A DNA stretch of 54,089 nucleotides from Acidimicrobiales bacterium (GCA_016794585.1 JAEUJM010000026.1:264153-318241); one strand, 5' to 3'; numbered from the stretch's first letter, positions 33,704 to 43,900 are shown. Numbers and translations are program-made. Notes: generated by a model not told the origin, from the sequence alone.

Positions 33704-33718
33704 GTGAACACCGTTCAC
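33704..33718. promoter_or_regulatory. Inverted repeat GTGAAC-N3-GTTCAC, probable operator
   Basis: Perfect 6-bp arms with a 3-base spacer between the carotenoid oxygenase start (33686) and the stop of the next gene. On the minus strand a TACAGT box (possible -10) lies next to it. The geometry fits a TetR-type repressor site. Confidence 0.6.
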
Positions 33719-33740
33719 TGTAGAGGGTCCGAGGCGGGCG

Positions 33741-34727
33741 TCACTCGTCGATGCCCACCGGCGAACCGTCGATGATCTGGTCGAGGTACTCGGAGAGGCC
33801 GTACCCGGTGGGCTTGCCCTCGACGTGCCACTCGGTGAGGCCCTCCGAGATGCGGGTGACCCGGCCGTCGCGACGGTTGCGCAGGGGGATGAGGTTCAGC
33901 ACCTTGCCGTCGATGTGCCACTCCCGGTCGCCCGAGCGCAGCAGGGCGTGGATGCCCTGGTGGTAGTGGTCTTCACCCTCCCACTCGGTCGAGATCTCGC
34001 TGTGGTTGCACAGGTGCAGCACCCCGTCCTCCCATACGAACCCGCCCCGCGTGCCGTCGCGGTCCTGGCGGGCGATGCGCGAGGCCATGAAGCCGAAGTC
34101 GGGGCCGTGGTTCGCCGTGAGCCAGCGGTAGTACCAGGGCGCCTGCCAGGTGCGTGGGCCCCAGGAGTGGTCGCGCAGGCCGAAGCCGTCGACCGTCCAG
34201 GAGAGGTCGCCGACCGTGATGGTGCCGGTGGCGCGCACGAGCTGCTCGTAGTGGCCCTTGGCGAACTCCTCGCCCGGGCGCTCGTGCGGCTGATCGGGCT
34301 CGCCGCCCACCATGTCGCTGACCCGGGTGTAGGTGAGGTCGGCCGTGGCCCGCTCGTAGGGGTTCTCGGTGAAGGCGACGCGGGGGTCGGCCATGGCGAG
34401 GGGGTCATCGAGCATGACGACCTTGCCCTCGTAACGCACGGTGAGCTCCTCGAAGGGCGTCACGACGTCGAAGCGCATGCCGGCGGCGTCGAAGGCGTCG
34501 TTGCTGTGCACCTCGGGGCGCTGGAACATGAAGCCCACCCTCCCGTCGGGCAGGTAGAGGCAGACGGTCATCTCGCCCCGCCCCTCGTTGGCCCGGTTGG
34601 CCAGGCGGAAGAACCCGCCCAGGTTGTTGGCAGGGTCGTAGACGTTGAAGTACATCGACTCGTTGAAGGTCTCTTCGGGACCCAACTCGTGCAGGTACTC
34701 GTCCTGTGGTTCGAGGCGCACTCCCAT
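33741..34727 (-). CDS. AttH/CrtC-like (DUF7064-type) protein
   Basis: The 328-aa protein from ATG 34727 shows motifs of the lipocalin-like AttH/hydroxyneurosporene-dehydratase fold: ESMYFNVYDPANNLGGFFRLANRAN, GDLSWTVDGFGLRDHSWGPRTWQAPWYYRWL and VWEDGVLHLCNHSE. It looks like DUF7064 proteins found in degradative regions of actinobacteria and sphingomonads. It has no signal peptide. It lies between the fusion gene and the carotenoid oxygenase; a role in the same hydrophobic-substrate catabolism is plausible but not shown. Confidence 0.8.
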   Translation of the reverse strand: MGVRLEPQDEYLHELGPEETFNESMYFNVYDPANNLGGFFRLANRANEGRGEMTVCLYLPDGRVGFMFQRPEVHSNDAFDAAGMRFDVVTPFEELTVRYEGKVVMLDDPLAMADPRVAFTENPYERATADLTYTRVSDMVGGEPDQPHERPGEEFAKGHYEQLVRATGTITVGDLSWTVDGFGLRDHSWGPRTWQAPWYYRWLTANHGPDFGFMASRIARQDRDGTRGGFVWEDGVLHLCNHSEISTEWEGEDHYHQGIHALLRSGDREWHIDGKVLNLIPLRNRRDGRVTRISEGLTEWHVEGKPTGYGLSEYLDQIIDGSPVGIDE

Positions 34728-34734
34728 GCCCGCG

Positions 34735-34740
34735 ACCCTA
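34735..34740 (-). promoter_or_regulatory. Candidate -10 of leaderless promoter (TAGGGT)
   Basis: TAGGGT on the minus strand ends 7 bases before the ATG at 34727. Confidence 0.5.
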
Positions 34741-34763
34741 CGGCGTGAGCGTCGGGCGGGCGT

Positions 34764-35909
34764 TCAGGAGTCGGCGAGGGCCATCGCTTCCCGCAGGTGC
34801 CCGGTGAGGTCGTCGAGCGAAGAGTGGGCGTTGAGCCCGCTGGTCGACGGCATGACGTAGACGGGCACGCCGCCGAGGCCCTCGGGCTGCACGCCCGCCA
34901 CCGCCTTGCGGTCCACCGCCGTGCGCCAGCCGGCGAGACCCACGAAGCACACCGCCTTCGGCTGGAGCCACTCGACCAGTCGGCCGACACGGGCCATGCC
35001 CTCGCGGTACTCGTCGGGCGACAGCTCGTCGGCTCGGGCGGTGGCCCGTTTCACCACGTCGGTCATGCCCACGCGATGGGTGCGCAGGGCGTCCCACGGG
35101 TCGCGGGCCCGGGAGACCAGCCCGGCGGCCAGCGCCGCGGGCCAGTAGCGGTTGCCGCCCCGGGCGAAGCCGCTGCCCACGTCGGCCGAGTAGACGCTGG
35201 GGTTCAGGCCACACATGAGCAGGCGCATGCCAGGGCCGACGGTGTCGGGCAGGGTGCGCGCCCGGGTGGCGATGACCCGGAACCCGGAGCGCCGCTTCGT
35301 GCCGCCGCCGGTGTCGATGCGCTCGAGGGTGAAGCCGGCGCCGACGACGACGTCGGCCAGGCGCGCCTCGGGCCACTTCGAGAACTCCCGCCCGGGGAAG
35401 TCGTCGGTCTCGTTCGGGGCCAGATCGACGTCGCCCTCGAACAGCAGCAGCTCGACCGGTGCCCCCTCGACGGTGGCGCGGTGCAGGTCGGCGAGGGCGA
35501 GGGGAGTGGCCGTCTGCGCGACGTGGACGTAGCTCTTGTTGGCGTACGCGCCCCCGAGGGCGCCGCGCCGGAAGGGTAGCGCGGTGAGGGACGCCTGGAG
35601 GCGGACGGCGCCAGGGGCGAACTCGGGGACGAGGTCGAGCATGGCGGCGGCGTAGTCGAGCGCGATCGGGGTGGCATCGGTGCCCGTCACCAGGTCGGCG
35701 GTGAACCAACCCGGCCCACAGCCGAGGTCGACCACCGGCTGGGACGGCACGCCGTCGGAGAGGGCGACGCGTAAGCGCTCGGCGAAGGCCTGCGCCGGCT
35801 CCCGGTCCGGCGGCTCACGCTCGGCCCGCCAGCGGTCGGCATGGGCCTCGTAGACGGCGAGGGTGGGGTCGTGGGGCACTTGGTGCTCGGCAGGGCCGGT
35901 CGTGCTCAT
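34764..35909 (-). CDS. Methyltransferase - uracil-DNA glycosylase (MUG/TDG-like) fusion protein
   Basis: The 381-aa protein from ATG 35909 has two domains. Residues about 15-215 are a class I SAM-dependent methyltransferase, with VVDLGCGPGWFT (59-70) as SAM-binding motif I. Residues about 228-378 are a mismatch-specific uracil-DNA glycosylase of MUG/TDG type: motif GLNPS (234-238, with Asn236 in the place of the catalytic Asn of GINPG) and motif PSTSGLNA (354-361). The second domain should remove uracil or thymine from mismatches. The start overlaps the DUF2207 stop (ATGA). No frameshift separates the halves. Which reaction the methyltransferase carries out is unknown. Confidence 0.85.
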   Translation of the reverse strand: MSTTGPAEHQVPHDPTLAVYEAHADRWRAEREPPDREPAQAFAERLRVALSDGVPSQPVVDLGCGPGWFTADLVTGTDATPIALDYAAAMLDLVPEFAPGAVRLQASLTALPFRRGALGGAYANKSYVHVAQTATPLALADLHRATVEGAPVELLLFEGDVDLAPNETDDFPGREFSKWPEARLADVVVGAGFTLERIDTGGGTKRRSGFRVIATRARTLPDTVGPGMRLLMCGLNPSVYSADVGSGFARGGNRYWPAALAAGLVSRARDPWDALRTHRVGMTDVVKRATARADELSPDEYREGMARVGRLVEWLQPKAVCFVGLAGWRTAVDRKAVAGVQPEGLGGVPVYVMPSTSGLNAHSSLDDLTGHLREAMALADS

Positions 35910-37735
35910 CGGGCGCCGAAGCCGCCGCCGCCCCCGCCGCCGCCGCCGCCCGAGGAGAAGCCGCCGCCGCTGAAGCCCGACCCACTGCTCGACGAGCTGG
36001 GCGGGGTGAAGCTGCTCGTGGCCTTCGTCCCGAAGTTCGAGGCGAAGGTGCCGATCGACCCCATCGACCCGAAGCCCCGGCCCATGCCGGCCGCGGAGTT
36101 GCCGACGTACCACGTGGCGAACTGGGTCTGGTCGACCTCGGCGGGCAAGCGGGCCTGGAGGCCGGCGACGAGTTGGTCGGCCACCCCGAGGGCGACCGAG
36201 GCGACGAGGTAGCGCTCGTAGATGATCATGTCGCCCGAGACGGCCTCGTCCAGGCGCGAGAAGTCGGCGAGGAAGCGCTTGAGGCCGTTCCACTGGGCGA
36301 AGCGCTCGCCGCCGGCAGGGGTGCGCTGACGCAGCAGCCCGGAGCAGAACAGCAGGCCCAGCGCGGAGGCGAAGGCGGCGCCACCCACGACCTTGGCGTC
36401 GGCGCCGAAGGCCAGGAAGCCGAACAGCCCCACCACGGCGATCACCGCGAAGTGGATGAGGTACGGCATCGGGCGGTTCCGGGCCACGTAGCCGCGCTGG
36501 TCGAACTCGTCGCCGACCTGCTTCTGGAACCGTGACCAGAACTTCGCCGACTCGCTCTGGTGGGCGCGGGCCCACGCCGTGAACTCGGTCTGGGTGACGC
36601 TCTGCCCGGTCTGGAACAGGGTGCCGAGCAGGTCGCGCTCGAAGGGGAGGAGGCCCGAGGTGTCCTTGCCCTGCCAGTCGAAGCGGTACTCGGTCTTCGA
36701 ACCGAAGAGGCCGCCCTCGCCGGGCGTCTCGGTGATGGTGAGGAAGCCGCGTTGCGCGAGATCGACCGTGGTGGTGGCGAACGCCGTGGGGCTGACGGTG
36801 CCCCAGTTGAGGAGCGCGACGGCCACGGCGGGCGGGTCGTCGGGCACCTCGCGCCAGTAGTCGCCGATGTCGGGCGGGGCGGGCGGCTCCTTGCCCCACT
36901 TGCGCCACACCAGGAAGAACACGAGCCAGGCCGCCGCGACGACCACGAGGGTGGCGATGTTGAAGAACTGGCGGATCTGACGGTCACGCTCGGCCTGGTC
37001 GGCGGCCAGGGCGCGCTGCTCGTTGGCGATCTCGGCGAGGCGGGTCTCCTCGGCGACGATCTGGTCCTCGACCGGGGGGCCGAAGGGCTCGACCGTGAAG
37101 CGATCGGCGGGCACGAGGACCCTGCTGTCGACGAACTGGCCGGCGGGCACGTCGTCGACCGAGAGCAGGATGTGGTCGCCCTCACGCTCGAGCTCGCCGT
37201 TGAGGGGGCCGTGGGCCCACGCCCGCACCTGACGGCCAGGCCCGGGCACCTGGAGGTCGACGTCGAGGCGGTCGGTGCCCGGCGAGGTGGTTCCGATCCA
37301 GTTCCAGTAGAGCTCGGCCACGTCGGGGTGGACGATGGCGGCGCTCTCGACGGTGTAGCGCAACTCGTAGGTGTGGGTGCCCGAGGTCGACGGTGAGCCC
37401 TCGAGGTCGCCGTCGAGGTCCCACTCGTAGAGGCTGGGCGTGTCGGTGATCGTGGGGAGCGGTTCGCCGCCCTCGGACGCCTCGATGTCGGTGATCTCGT
37501 AGTCGAAGCCGGCGGACTCGAAGTCCCGGACGCCCACCGAGAACTCGCCGGTGAAGTCGTAGGTGGCCCGCTCGACCACGTCCATCGACCCGTCGGTGTT
37601 CAGCACCGCCTCGGTGTCGATGTGGGTGATGGTGAAGCCGCGCTCCTCGGGCAGCGAGCAGCCGGTGACGCCGACGACCAGAGCGACCAACAGAGCGAGG
37701 GGGAGGAGGCGGCGCGCGGCGCCCGGTGCGGTCAC
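35906..37735 (-). CDS. DUF2207 family membrane protein with Gly-rich C-terminus
   Basis: The 609-aa protein from GTG 37735 has an N-terminal hydrophobic segment with a lipobox-like VTGC (Cys26), a DUF2207 extracytoplasmic domain (about 30-240: FTITHIDTEAVLNTDGSMDVVERATYDF), a membrane helix at about 245-268, a cytoplasmic domain, helices at about 435-480 and a C-terminal Ser/Gly tail ending in a Gly run. DUF2207 (YciQ-like) is widespread and uncharacterised. It overlaps both neighbours by four bases (GTGA upstream, ATGA downstream). Confidence 0.87.
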   Translation of the reverse strand: MTAPGAARRLLPLALLVALVVGVTGCSLPEERGFTITHIDTEAVLNTDGSMDVVERATYDFTGEFSVGVRDFESAGFDYEITDIEASEGGEPLPTITDTPSLYEWDLDGDLEGSPSTSGTHTYELRYTVESAAIVHPDVAELYWNWIGTTSPGTDRLDVDLQVPGPGRQVRAWAHGPLNGELEREGDHILLSVDDVPAGQFVDSRVLVPADRFTVEPFGPPVEDQIVAEETRLAEIANEQRALAADQAERDRQIRQFFNIATLVVVAAAWLVFFLVWRKWGKEPPAPPDIGDYWREVPDDPPAVAVALLNWGTVSPTAFATTTVDLAQRGFLTITETPGEGGLFGSKTEYRFDWQGKDTSGLLPFERDLLGTLFQTGQSVTQTEFTAWARAHQSESAKFWSRFQKQVGDEFDQRGYVARNRPMPYLIHFAVIAVVGLFGFLAFGADAKVVGGAAFASALGLLFCSGLLRQRTPAGGERFAQWNGLKRFLADFSRLDEAVSGDMIIYERYLVASVALGVADQLVAGLQARLPAEVDQTQFATWYVGNSAAGMGRGFGSMGSIGTFASNFGTKATSSFTPPSSSSSGSGFSGGGFSSGGGGGGGGGGFGAR

Positions 37736-38043
37736 AGCAGCCTCATCTGTTCGGTTCGGGCGGCCCGCTCGGGGCAGGGCTCCCAGGTGGTGGCTCCTCG
37801 CGGGCCGGTGGTGCGGACCTCGAGCCGGTCGAGGGGCAGGGCGCGGGCGGCGCCCTTGGCGTCGCGCAGCCCGATGCTGCCGTCGCGCTCGACGCGCTCG
37901 ACGGCGCCTTCGTGCCAGCGTCCGCCGTCGCGGCGCCGGAAGCGCACGTGATCGCCCGGGCGCAGACCCAGGGCGGCCAGGGCGGCGTCGGCGACCGGGC
38001 CGGCGTCGGGCGCGTGGCCCTTGCGGAGGGAAGTGCGGCTCAC
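37732..38043 (-). CDS. Small protein with SH3/KOW-like segment, 103 aa
   Basis: The 103-aa protein from GTG 38043 has [47 protein letters not shown], which looks like a small SH3-like or KOW-like beta barrel, and a basic C-terminus ending RMRLL-like. It is sandwiched by 4-base overlaps with the SDR and DUF2207 genes, so it is real and co-translated. No signal peptide or membrane helix. Function unknown; nucleic-acid binding is possible from the fold only. Confidence 0.75.
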   Translation of the reverse strand: MSRTSLRKGHAPDAGPVADAALAALGLRPGDHVRFRRRDGGRWHEGAVERVERDGSIGLRDAKGAARALPLDRLEVRTTGPRGATTWEPCPERAARTEQMRLL

Positions 38044-38870
38044 GGCGCTCCGAAGGCCTCCGCGACCTTGCGGCCGAGCTTGCGCATGCCGCCGATCCAC
38101 CGGTCGTAGTTCTCGGCCTTGTTGCGGAAGTAGTCGCCCACCTCGGGGTGGGGGAGGATGAGGAAGCGCTCGTCCGCCAGGCCGGCCACGACCGCGTCGG
38201 CGACGTCCTCGGGCTCGATCGCCCCCTGGGCGAGTACGACGGCACCGGCCAGCTCGGCGGGGCTGCCACCCTCGGGACCTTCGCCGCCAGGGGGACCGAG
38301 GAGCATGTTGGTGCGCACGCCCTGCGGGCAGAGGCACGAGACCTTGATGCCCTGGTCGCCGTGGGTGATGGCCAGCCACTCGGCCAGGCCGACGGCGGCG
38401 TGCTTGGTGGCGGAGTAGGGCGCCGCCCCGAGGTTGGTCAGGAGGCCGGCGGCCGAGGCGGTGTTGAGCAGGTAGCCCTCCCCCCGGGCGATCATCGACG
38501 GCAGCACGGCGCGGGCGGCGTAGACGTGCGCCATCACGTTGACGTCCCAGATCTGCTGCCAGCCCTCGTTGGGCGCCTCGACCCCGCCGGCGGGGAACGC
38601 GATGCCGGCGTTCGAGCAGAACAGGTCGATGGGGCCGAAGCGCTCCTCGGTGATCTCGACGAGGCGGAGGACGTCGCCTTCGATGGCGACGTTGACCTCG
38701 AGCGCGAAGGCGCTGTCGCCCAACTCGTCGGCCACGGCGGCGGCGGCGCCACCGTCGAGGTCGGCGACCGCGACGCCGCGGGCGCCCTCGGCCACGAACC
38801 GGCGGCACAGCGCCCGCCCGATGCCGTTGGCGCCGCCGGTGACGACCACGACCTTGTCCCGCAGCTCCAT
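38040..38870 (-). CDS. Short-chain dehydrogenase/reductase (SDR)
   Basis: The 276-aa protein from ATG 38870 is a classical SDR: cofactor motif TGGANGIG (residues 11-18), NAG near 89-91, catalytic Ser in NTASAAG and YSATK (YxxxK). It oxidises or reduces an alcohol/ketone with NAD(P)H; substrate unknown. It is the first gene of the overlapping operon, with a leaderless -10 (TACGAT) upstream. An in-frame extension upstream would reach into the divergent gene's promoter and is not chosen. Confidence 0.93.
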   Translation of the reverse strand: MELRDKVVVVTGGANGIGRALCRRFVAEGARGVAVADLDGGAAAAVADELGDSAFALEVNVAIEGDVLRLVEITEERFGPIDLFCSNAGIAFPAGGVEAPNEGWQQIWDVNVMAHVYAARAVLPSMIARGEGYLLNTASAAGLLTNLGAAPYSATKHAAVGLAEWLAITHGDQGIKVSCLCPQGVRTNMLLGPPGGEGPEGGSPAELAGAVVLAQGAIEPEDVADAVVAGLADERFLILPHPEVGDYFRNKAENYDRWIGGMRKLGRKVAEAFGAP

Positions 38871-38877
38871 GGGGGCG

Positions 38878-38883
38878 ATCGTA
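38878..38883 (-). promoter_or_regulatory. Candidate -10 of leaderless promoter (TACGAT)
   Basis: TACGAT on the minus strand ends 7 bases before the ATG at 38870. Confidence 0.5.
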
Positions 38884-38949
38884 GACGTGCCCACTGACAG
38901 CGAGCCCAGGGACCCGGGTGCGCGACCACCCGAGGAGAGGCCGACGCCC

Positions 38950-38965
38950 GTCACCTGCGGGTGAC
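38950..38965. promoter_or_regulatory. Inverted repeat GTCACC-N4-GGTGAC
   Basis: Perfect 6-bp arms in the 110-base divergent region between the SDR and SnoaL-like genes, immediately before the TACCAT box of the latter. Possible operator for either direction. Confidence 0.45.
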
Positions 38966-38966
38966 C

Positions 38967-38972
38967 TACCAT
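38967..38972 (+). promoter_or_regulatory. Candidate -10 of leaderless promoter (TACCAT)
   Basis: TACCAT ends 8 bases before the ATG at 38981. Confidence 0.45.
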
Positions 38973-38980
38973 CGGCGGCC

Positions 38981-39922
38981 ATGGGGGCACATCCTGAAGC
39001 AGAGGTCCGAGCCGCGTTCGAGGAGTTCCTGCGGGTGGGGGCGCACGGGTTGGACTGGCCGGCGTGGGCCGCCCTGTTCACCGACGACGCCACCTACGTC
39101 GAGCACTACCTCGGGCGCTTCAGCGGCCGGGCGGAGATCGAGCAGTGGATCACGTCCTGCATGGCCGACTACCCGGCCATGACCTTCTCGGTCGACTGGT
39201 GGGTGGTCGACGGCGACCGGGTGGTCTTCTACATCTGGAACAACCTGCCCGACCCCGCGGGCGGCGACACGCCCTACCGCTTCCCGAACGCCACCATCCT
39301 CAACTACGCCGGCGACGGGAAGTGGGACTACGAGGAGGACGTGTACAACCCCGTGCACGCCGAGGAGGTCTTCGGCGCGTGGTTGGCGGCGGGCGGGCGG
39401 CGGGACACGCCGCGAGACCCTTCCCTCACCGGCATCCCGGACTACACGCCCGAGCCGTCGTCCGAGGTGTTCCCCCGCGAGGAGATCGAGGCCGAGTTCG
39501 CCAAGTACCGCGAGCGGGCGCAGACCGCGGTGGCCACCGGGGACTGGGACCCGTGGGCGAACCAGTTCAGCGAGAACGCCCGGTACTTCGAGCACCACTA
39601 CGGCATGTTCAACGGGCGGGAGGAGATCCGCGCCTGGATCAACGGCGTGATGCAGCCGTTCCCCACCATGGAGTTCCCGTACGAGTGGTGGATCATCGAC
39701 GGCAACCGCCTGGTGTTCTGGTGCCAGAACCGCCTGCCCGACCCCAAAGGCGGCGACCGCACCTTCGACGTGCCCACGCTGTGCGTCCTGCACTACGCCG
39801 GCAACGGCGAGTGGTCCTACGAGGAGGACATCTACAACCCGCGGGAGTTCCCCGAGGTGATCATGGCCTGGCTCGAAGCCGGCGGTGAGCTCCCCGAGGA
39901 CTTCGACATGAACGTCGGCTGA
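38981..39922 (+). CDS. Tandem SnoaL-like (NTF2 fold) protein
   Basis: The 313-aa protein from ATG 38981 has two homologous NTF2-like halves. Half one: [33 protein letters not shown]. Half two: [33 protein letters not shown]. Each ends with a [16 protein letters not shown] block. SnoaL-like proteins act as small cyclases, isomerases or binding proteins. The internal duplication points to a fused dimer. Function not assigned. It is divergent from the SDR gene and a 6-bp inverted repeat lies between them. Confidence 0.85.
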   Translation: MGAHPEAEVRAAFEEFLRVGAHGLDWPAWAALFTDDATYVEHYLGRFSGRAEIEQWITSCMADYPAMTFSVDWWVVDGDRVVFYIWNNLPDPAGGDTPYRFPNATILNYAGDGKWDYEEDVYNPVHAEEVFGAWLAAGGRRDTPRDPSLTGIPDYTPEPSSEVFPREEIEAEFAKYRERAQTAVATGDWDPWANQFSENARYFEHHYGMFNGREEIRAWINGVMQPFPTMEFPYEWWIIDGNRLVFWCQNRLPDPKGGDRTFDVPTLCVLHYAGNGEWSYEEDIYNPREFPEVIMAWLEAGGELPEDFDMNVG

Positions 39923-39935
39923 GCGCCCTCAGCCC

Positions 39936-40940
39936 TCAGCCCTCGCCGGCGCCGACGCCGGCCGCCGCGGTCATGGTGGCGTCGATGACCGCCATGCGGT
40001 CGGGGCCCCACGGCAGGGGCATCAGCACCGGGACGTCCACGCCGGCGGCCACGTAGTCCTCGACGGTCGCCCGCACGTGGGCGGCATCGCCCATCACGTC
40101 GATGGCGTCGACGAAGCGGTCGGACACCGCGGCGATGGCGGCGTCGCGGTCGCCCGCGGCCTGGCACTCGCGGATCTGCGCCACCTCGTCACCGAAGCCC
40201 GCCCGCTCGAAGTTGGCCGCGTAGGCGTCGACCACGGCGTAGGACCACAGGTCTCGTCGGGCGTAGTCGATGCCGTCCTCGCGCTCGCAGACGCCGGCGT
40301 GGACATAGGCGTAGACGTCGGCGTCGCCTCCCTTGCGGACCTGCTCGACCGACCACGCCACGTGCGAGGCGGGCAGGTAGTTGAGGAGCACGCCGTCGGC
40401 CACTTCGCCGGCGAGGGCGAGCATCTTCGGGTTGAGGGCGCCGACGACCACCTTCGGGCGGCGCTCGCCCAGGCGCACCCCGAGGCGGAACTTCTTGCAC
40501 TGGTAGAAGTCGCCCTGGAACGTGACGGGCTCGCCGGTGAGGCACTCCTTCACGAGGGTGACGTACTCGCGCACCCGGGCCAGGGGGCGGTCGCCGTAGG
40601 GCGCCCCGTGCCAGCGCTCGGTGACCACCGGCGACGAGATGCCGATGCCCAGGAGGATCTCGCGCTCCGGGTGCAGGGCCTGGAGGGTGGCGCCGGCCAT
40701 GGCCACGACCATGGGCGTGCGCAGCTGCAGGGCGAGCACACCCGTGCCGAGGTCGAGGCCGGGAGCCGCCGCGCCCGCCGCGGCCAGCAGGGAGAAGGCC
40801 TCGGGACCGGTGGTCTCGGCGGTCCAGAAGGAGCGGTAGCCCAGCTCGTCGGCCCGGCGGGCGGCGGTGAGCGCCGCCTCGGGGCCGAGGTTCATGAAGC
40901 TGGCGAAGGTGAGCCCGAGGGGCGCGTCGGCGGTGGTCAT
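39936..40940 (-). CDS. LLM-class (F420-dependent) oxidoreductase
   Basis: The 334-aa protein from ATG 40940 is a luciferase-like barrel: GLTFASFMNLGPEAALTAARRADELGYRSFWTAE, GLDLGTGVLALQLRTPMVVAMAGATLQALHPEREILLGIGIS. It probably reduces a substrate with F420H2 (or FMNH2). It resembles, but is distinct from, the LLM protein at 30194. It follows the RCC1-like gene on the same strand with 31 bases between, so co-transcription is possible though the functions seem unrelated. Confidence 0.88.
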   Translation of the reverse strand: MTTADAPLGLTFASFMNLGPEAALTAARRADELGYRSFWTAETTGPEAFSLLAAAGAAAPGLDLGTGVLALQLRTPMVVAMAGATLQALHPEREILLGIGISSPVVTERWHGAPYGDRPLARVREYVTLVKECLTGEPVTFQGDFYQCKKFRLGVRLGERRPKVVVGALNPKMLALAGEVADGVLLNYLPASHVAWSVEQVRKGGDADVYAYVHAGVCEREDGIDYARRDLWSYAVVDAYAANFERAGFGDEVAQIRECQAAGDRDAAIAAVSDRFVDAIDVMGDAAHVRATVEDYVAAGVDVPVLMPLPWGPDRMAVIDATMTAAAGVGAGEG

Positions 40941-40971
40941 GGGATCCAGAGGTCGAAGGCGGTCAGGGGGA

Positions 40972-43900
40972 TCAGAGGAGCGCCAGTGCGGTGTTGGCCG
41001 TCGTCGTGTCGCCGGCGGTGACGGCGACCGGCGTCGCCGTGAAGTAGTCGGCCGCGTCGTCGAAGTACTCGGTGCCTCGGCTGGCGGTGGGGTCGACGAA
41101 GGCGATCCGGTAGTTGTCCTGTGGCAGCCCGGCGATCGCGTAGGTGCCGTTGGGTGCCGTGATGGTGCTGCCGATCGGTCCCGTCGGGCCGATGGCCACC
41201 ACCCACGCACCGCCGAGCGGGTTCCCGTTCTCCTGTCGGGTGACGGTGCCGCTCAAGGTGCCGGTCCGACGGTCGAGTTGCGCGTCGGCCGTCCCCGGCG
41301 CCGTGGCGTTCTCCGCGTTGGCGATGCCGAAGTAAGCCTCGTCGTCGTACCACTCCATGTCGTGGCGGCCGGTGACGTCGAGGAAGACGAGCTTGTAGCT
41401 GCCCGGGGTCACGTCGATGGAGTACTGGCCGGCGGTGCCGGTGAGGACGGCGCGGGCCATGCGGAAGTCGGCCGCGTGCATCGCGACGACCATGACCCCG
41501 CGCAGTGGCTGGCCGGCGTCGTTCTCGACCGTGCCGGTGAGGGCGGCGCCCGTGGCGGTGGCGGATTGCGTGGGGAGCGATCCGCTGGCGGACACGGACC
41601 CGCCCGCCGTGACTGCGAGCGGGGTGGCATCGGGCACGTTGGGGGAGTTCGGGTGGAAGCGTGACGGATGGGCGCCGGACGGATCGACGAAACCGATGTA
41701 GTGCGGCCCGGCCGTGAGGGCGGGAAGGGCGTAGGCGCCGTTGGGGTCGCCCACTGGCGCGACCTCGGGAACGCCGCCCCCCGTCAGCGAGATGGCGATG
41801 CCTCCCGGTATCGGCGTGGCTGGGCCGGACTCGGTGATGGTGCCGGTGATCGAGCCCCGGGTCGGGGCCATGGGCGCAGCCAGATCGGCGACGCTTCCCG
41901 CGGCCACGTTGAGCAGGGTCGGAGCACCCGCGAACCCGGAGGTGTGGCTGCCGGTGCCGTCGATCAGGTAGGCGAAGTACGAGCCGGGTTCCACCGCTGC
42001 GGAGAACGTGCCGTCGTTCGCCGACACCGCACCGCGCTCGATCGAGAAGTCGTCGGAGCGCATGACGACGACGAAGACACCGCTGAGCGGCGCACCCGTC
42101 GTGGCACTCGTGACCCGGCCCCACACGGCGGAACCTGGCGCGGATCCCAGGTCGACCAACGCCAGGTTGTCTCCCATCTCCCCGCCGGCGTCACCGCGGG
42201 TGTTGCTGTCGCCGACCCCGAGACGACCGGCGGTGTTGAGCCCCCAGCACTTGACCGCCCCGGTGTTCAGGCGGGCGCAGGTGTGGGCCCGCCCGGCAGT
42301 CACCGCGGTGGCGGTGCGCCCGGCGCCCAGGCTGAGCGGTGGCAACGGGTTGCCCATGTCGCCGCTCGCTTCGCCACGGTCGTCGGTGTCGCCCAGTCCG
42401 AGCTGGCCGTCGGCGTTGCGTCCCCAGCACTTGAGGGCGGCGTTGTCGAGCACTGCGCAGGAGAAGTCACCGCCCGCCGTGATGGCGACGGACGTGCGCC
42501 CCGTGCCGAGAGAGACGGCCGGGAGGGCGTTGCCCATCTCCCCAGGTGCGTCGCCGCGGTCGTCGGTGGCGCCCAGCCCGAGCTGACCGTTGGAATTCTC
42601 GCCCCAGCACTTGGTGGCGCGGCTGTCGAGCGTCGCGCACACGTGGCGGTTCCCCACGGCGAGTGCGGTGGCGGTGCGCGCCGTCCCGAGGTTGGCCATG
42701 GGCAGGTTGTCGCCCATCTCCCCGGGGCCGTCGCCGCGGTTGGCGGTCTCGCCGATCCCGAGCTGGCCGCTGCTGTTCAGACCCCAGCACCTGACCGCGC
42801 CGTTGTCGAGGCGCACGCAGGCGAAGCGACCGTCGGGGCCGATGCCGAGGGCCGTGGCGGTGCGGCCCGTCCCGAGGTTGGCCGTGGGCAGGTTGTCGCC
42901 CATCTCCCCGGGGCCGTCGCCCCGGGCGGTGGTGTCGCCGAGGCCCAGTTCACCGCTCGAGTTCAGGCCCCAGCACTTGACGGTGCCGTCGTCGAGCAGG
43001 GCGCAGGAGTGGAGTGCTCCGGTGTCGATGGCGACCGCCGTGCGCCCGGTGCCGAGGTTGACCGCCGGCAGGTTGTCGCCCATCTCGCCCGGCTCGTCAC
43101 CGCGCGGGAAGGTGTCCCCGAGACCCAACTGGCCGAAGTTGTTGGCCCCGAAGCACTTCACGGTGCCGTTGTCCAGGAGCGCGCAGGTGTGCTGGCCGCC
43201 GGCCGAGACCGCTCGCACCGTTCGCTGGGTGCCGAGATCGATCGGTGGTGAGACGTTGCCGAGCTCGTCCGGCTGGTCGCCCCGGTCGACGGTGTCGCCG
43301 CGGCCGAGTCGGCCGGCGTTGCCCTCGCCCCAGCACCGCAGCGTGGCGTTGTCGACCACGGCACAGGTGTGGTCGTTGCCGGCGTCGACCGTGATCAGGG
43401 TGCGGGCACGGTCGTCCAACGCGACTCGGGGCAGGTTGTCCCCCATCTGGCTCGGGCCGCCCCCTCGGTTGACGACGTCGCCGAGTCCGAGTCGGCCGTG
43501 GTCGTTGAGACCCCAGCACTTCAGGGACCGGTCGTCGAGCCGGGCACACGAGTGGGTCGAGCCGGCCGTGACCGCCGTGGCGGTGCGGCCCGCGCCCAGC
43601 GTGACCTCGGGGAGGTTGTCGCCCATCTCGCCGCTGTCGTCACCGCGGATGGTGGTGTCGCCGGTCCCGGCCTCGCCGAAGTCGTTGCTGCCCCAGCATC
43701 TGACGGTGGCGTTGTCGAGCAGGGCACACGTGTGGAATGCACCGGTGGTGATCGCGTTCGCGGTGCGGCCGGTGCCCAAGGCGACCGCGGGGAGGGTGTC
43801 GCCCATCTCGCCGGCGCCGTCGCCACGGTCGAACGCATCGCCGAGGCCCAGGTGGCCGAAGGAGTTGCTGCCCCAGCACTTGACCGAGGCATTGTCGAGG

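Noticed and set aside
34764..36908. Longer version of the methyltransferase-glycosylase frame up to 36908
   Set aside because: The extra 333 codons are out-of-frame DUF2207 sequence; the real start overlaps the DUF2207 stop at 35906-35909.
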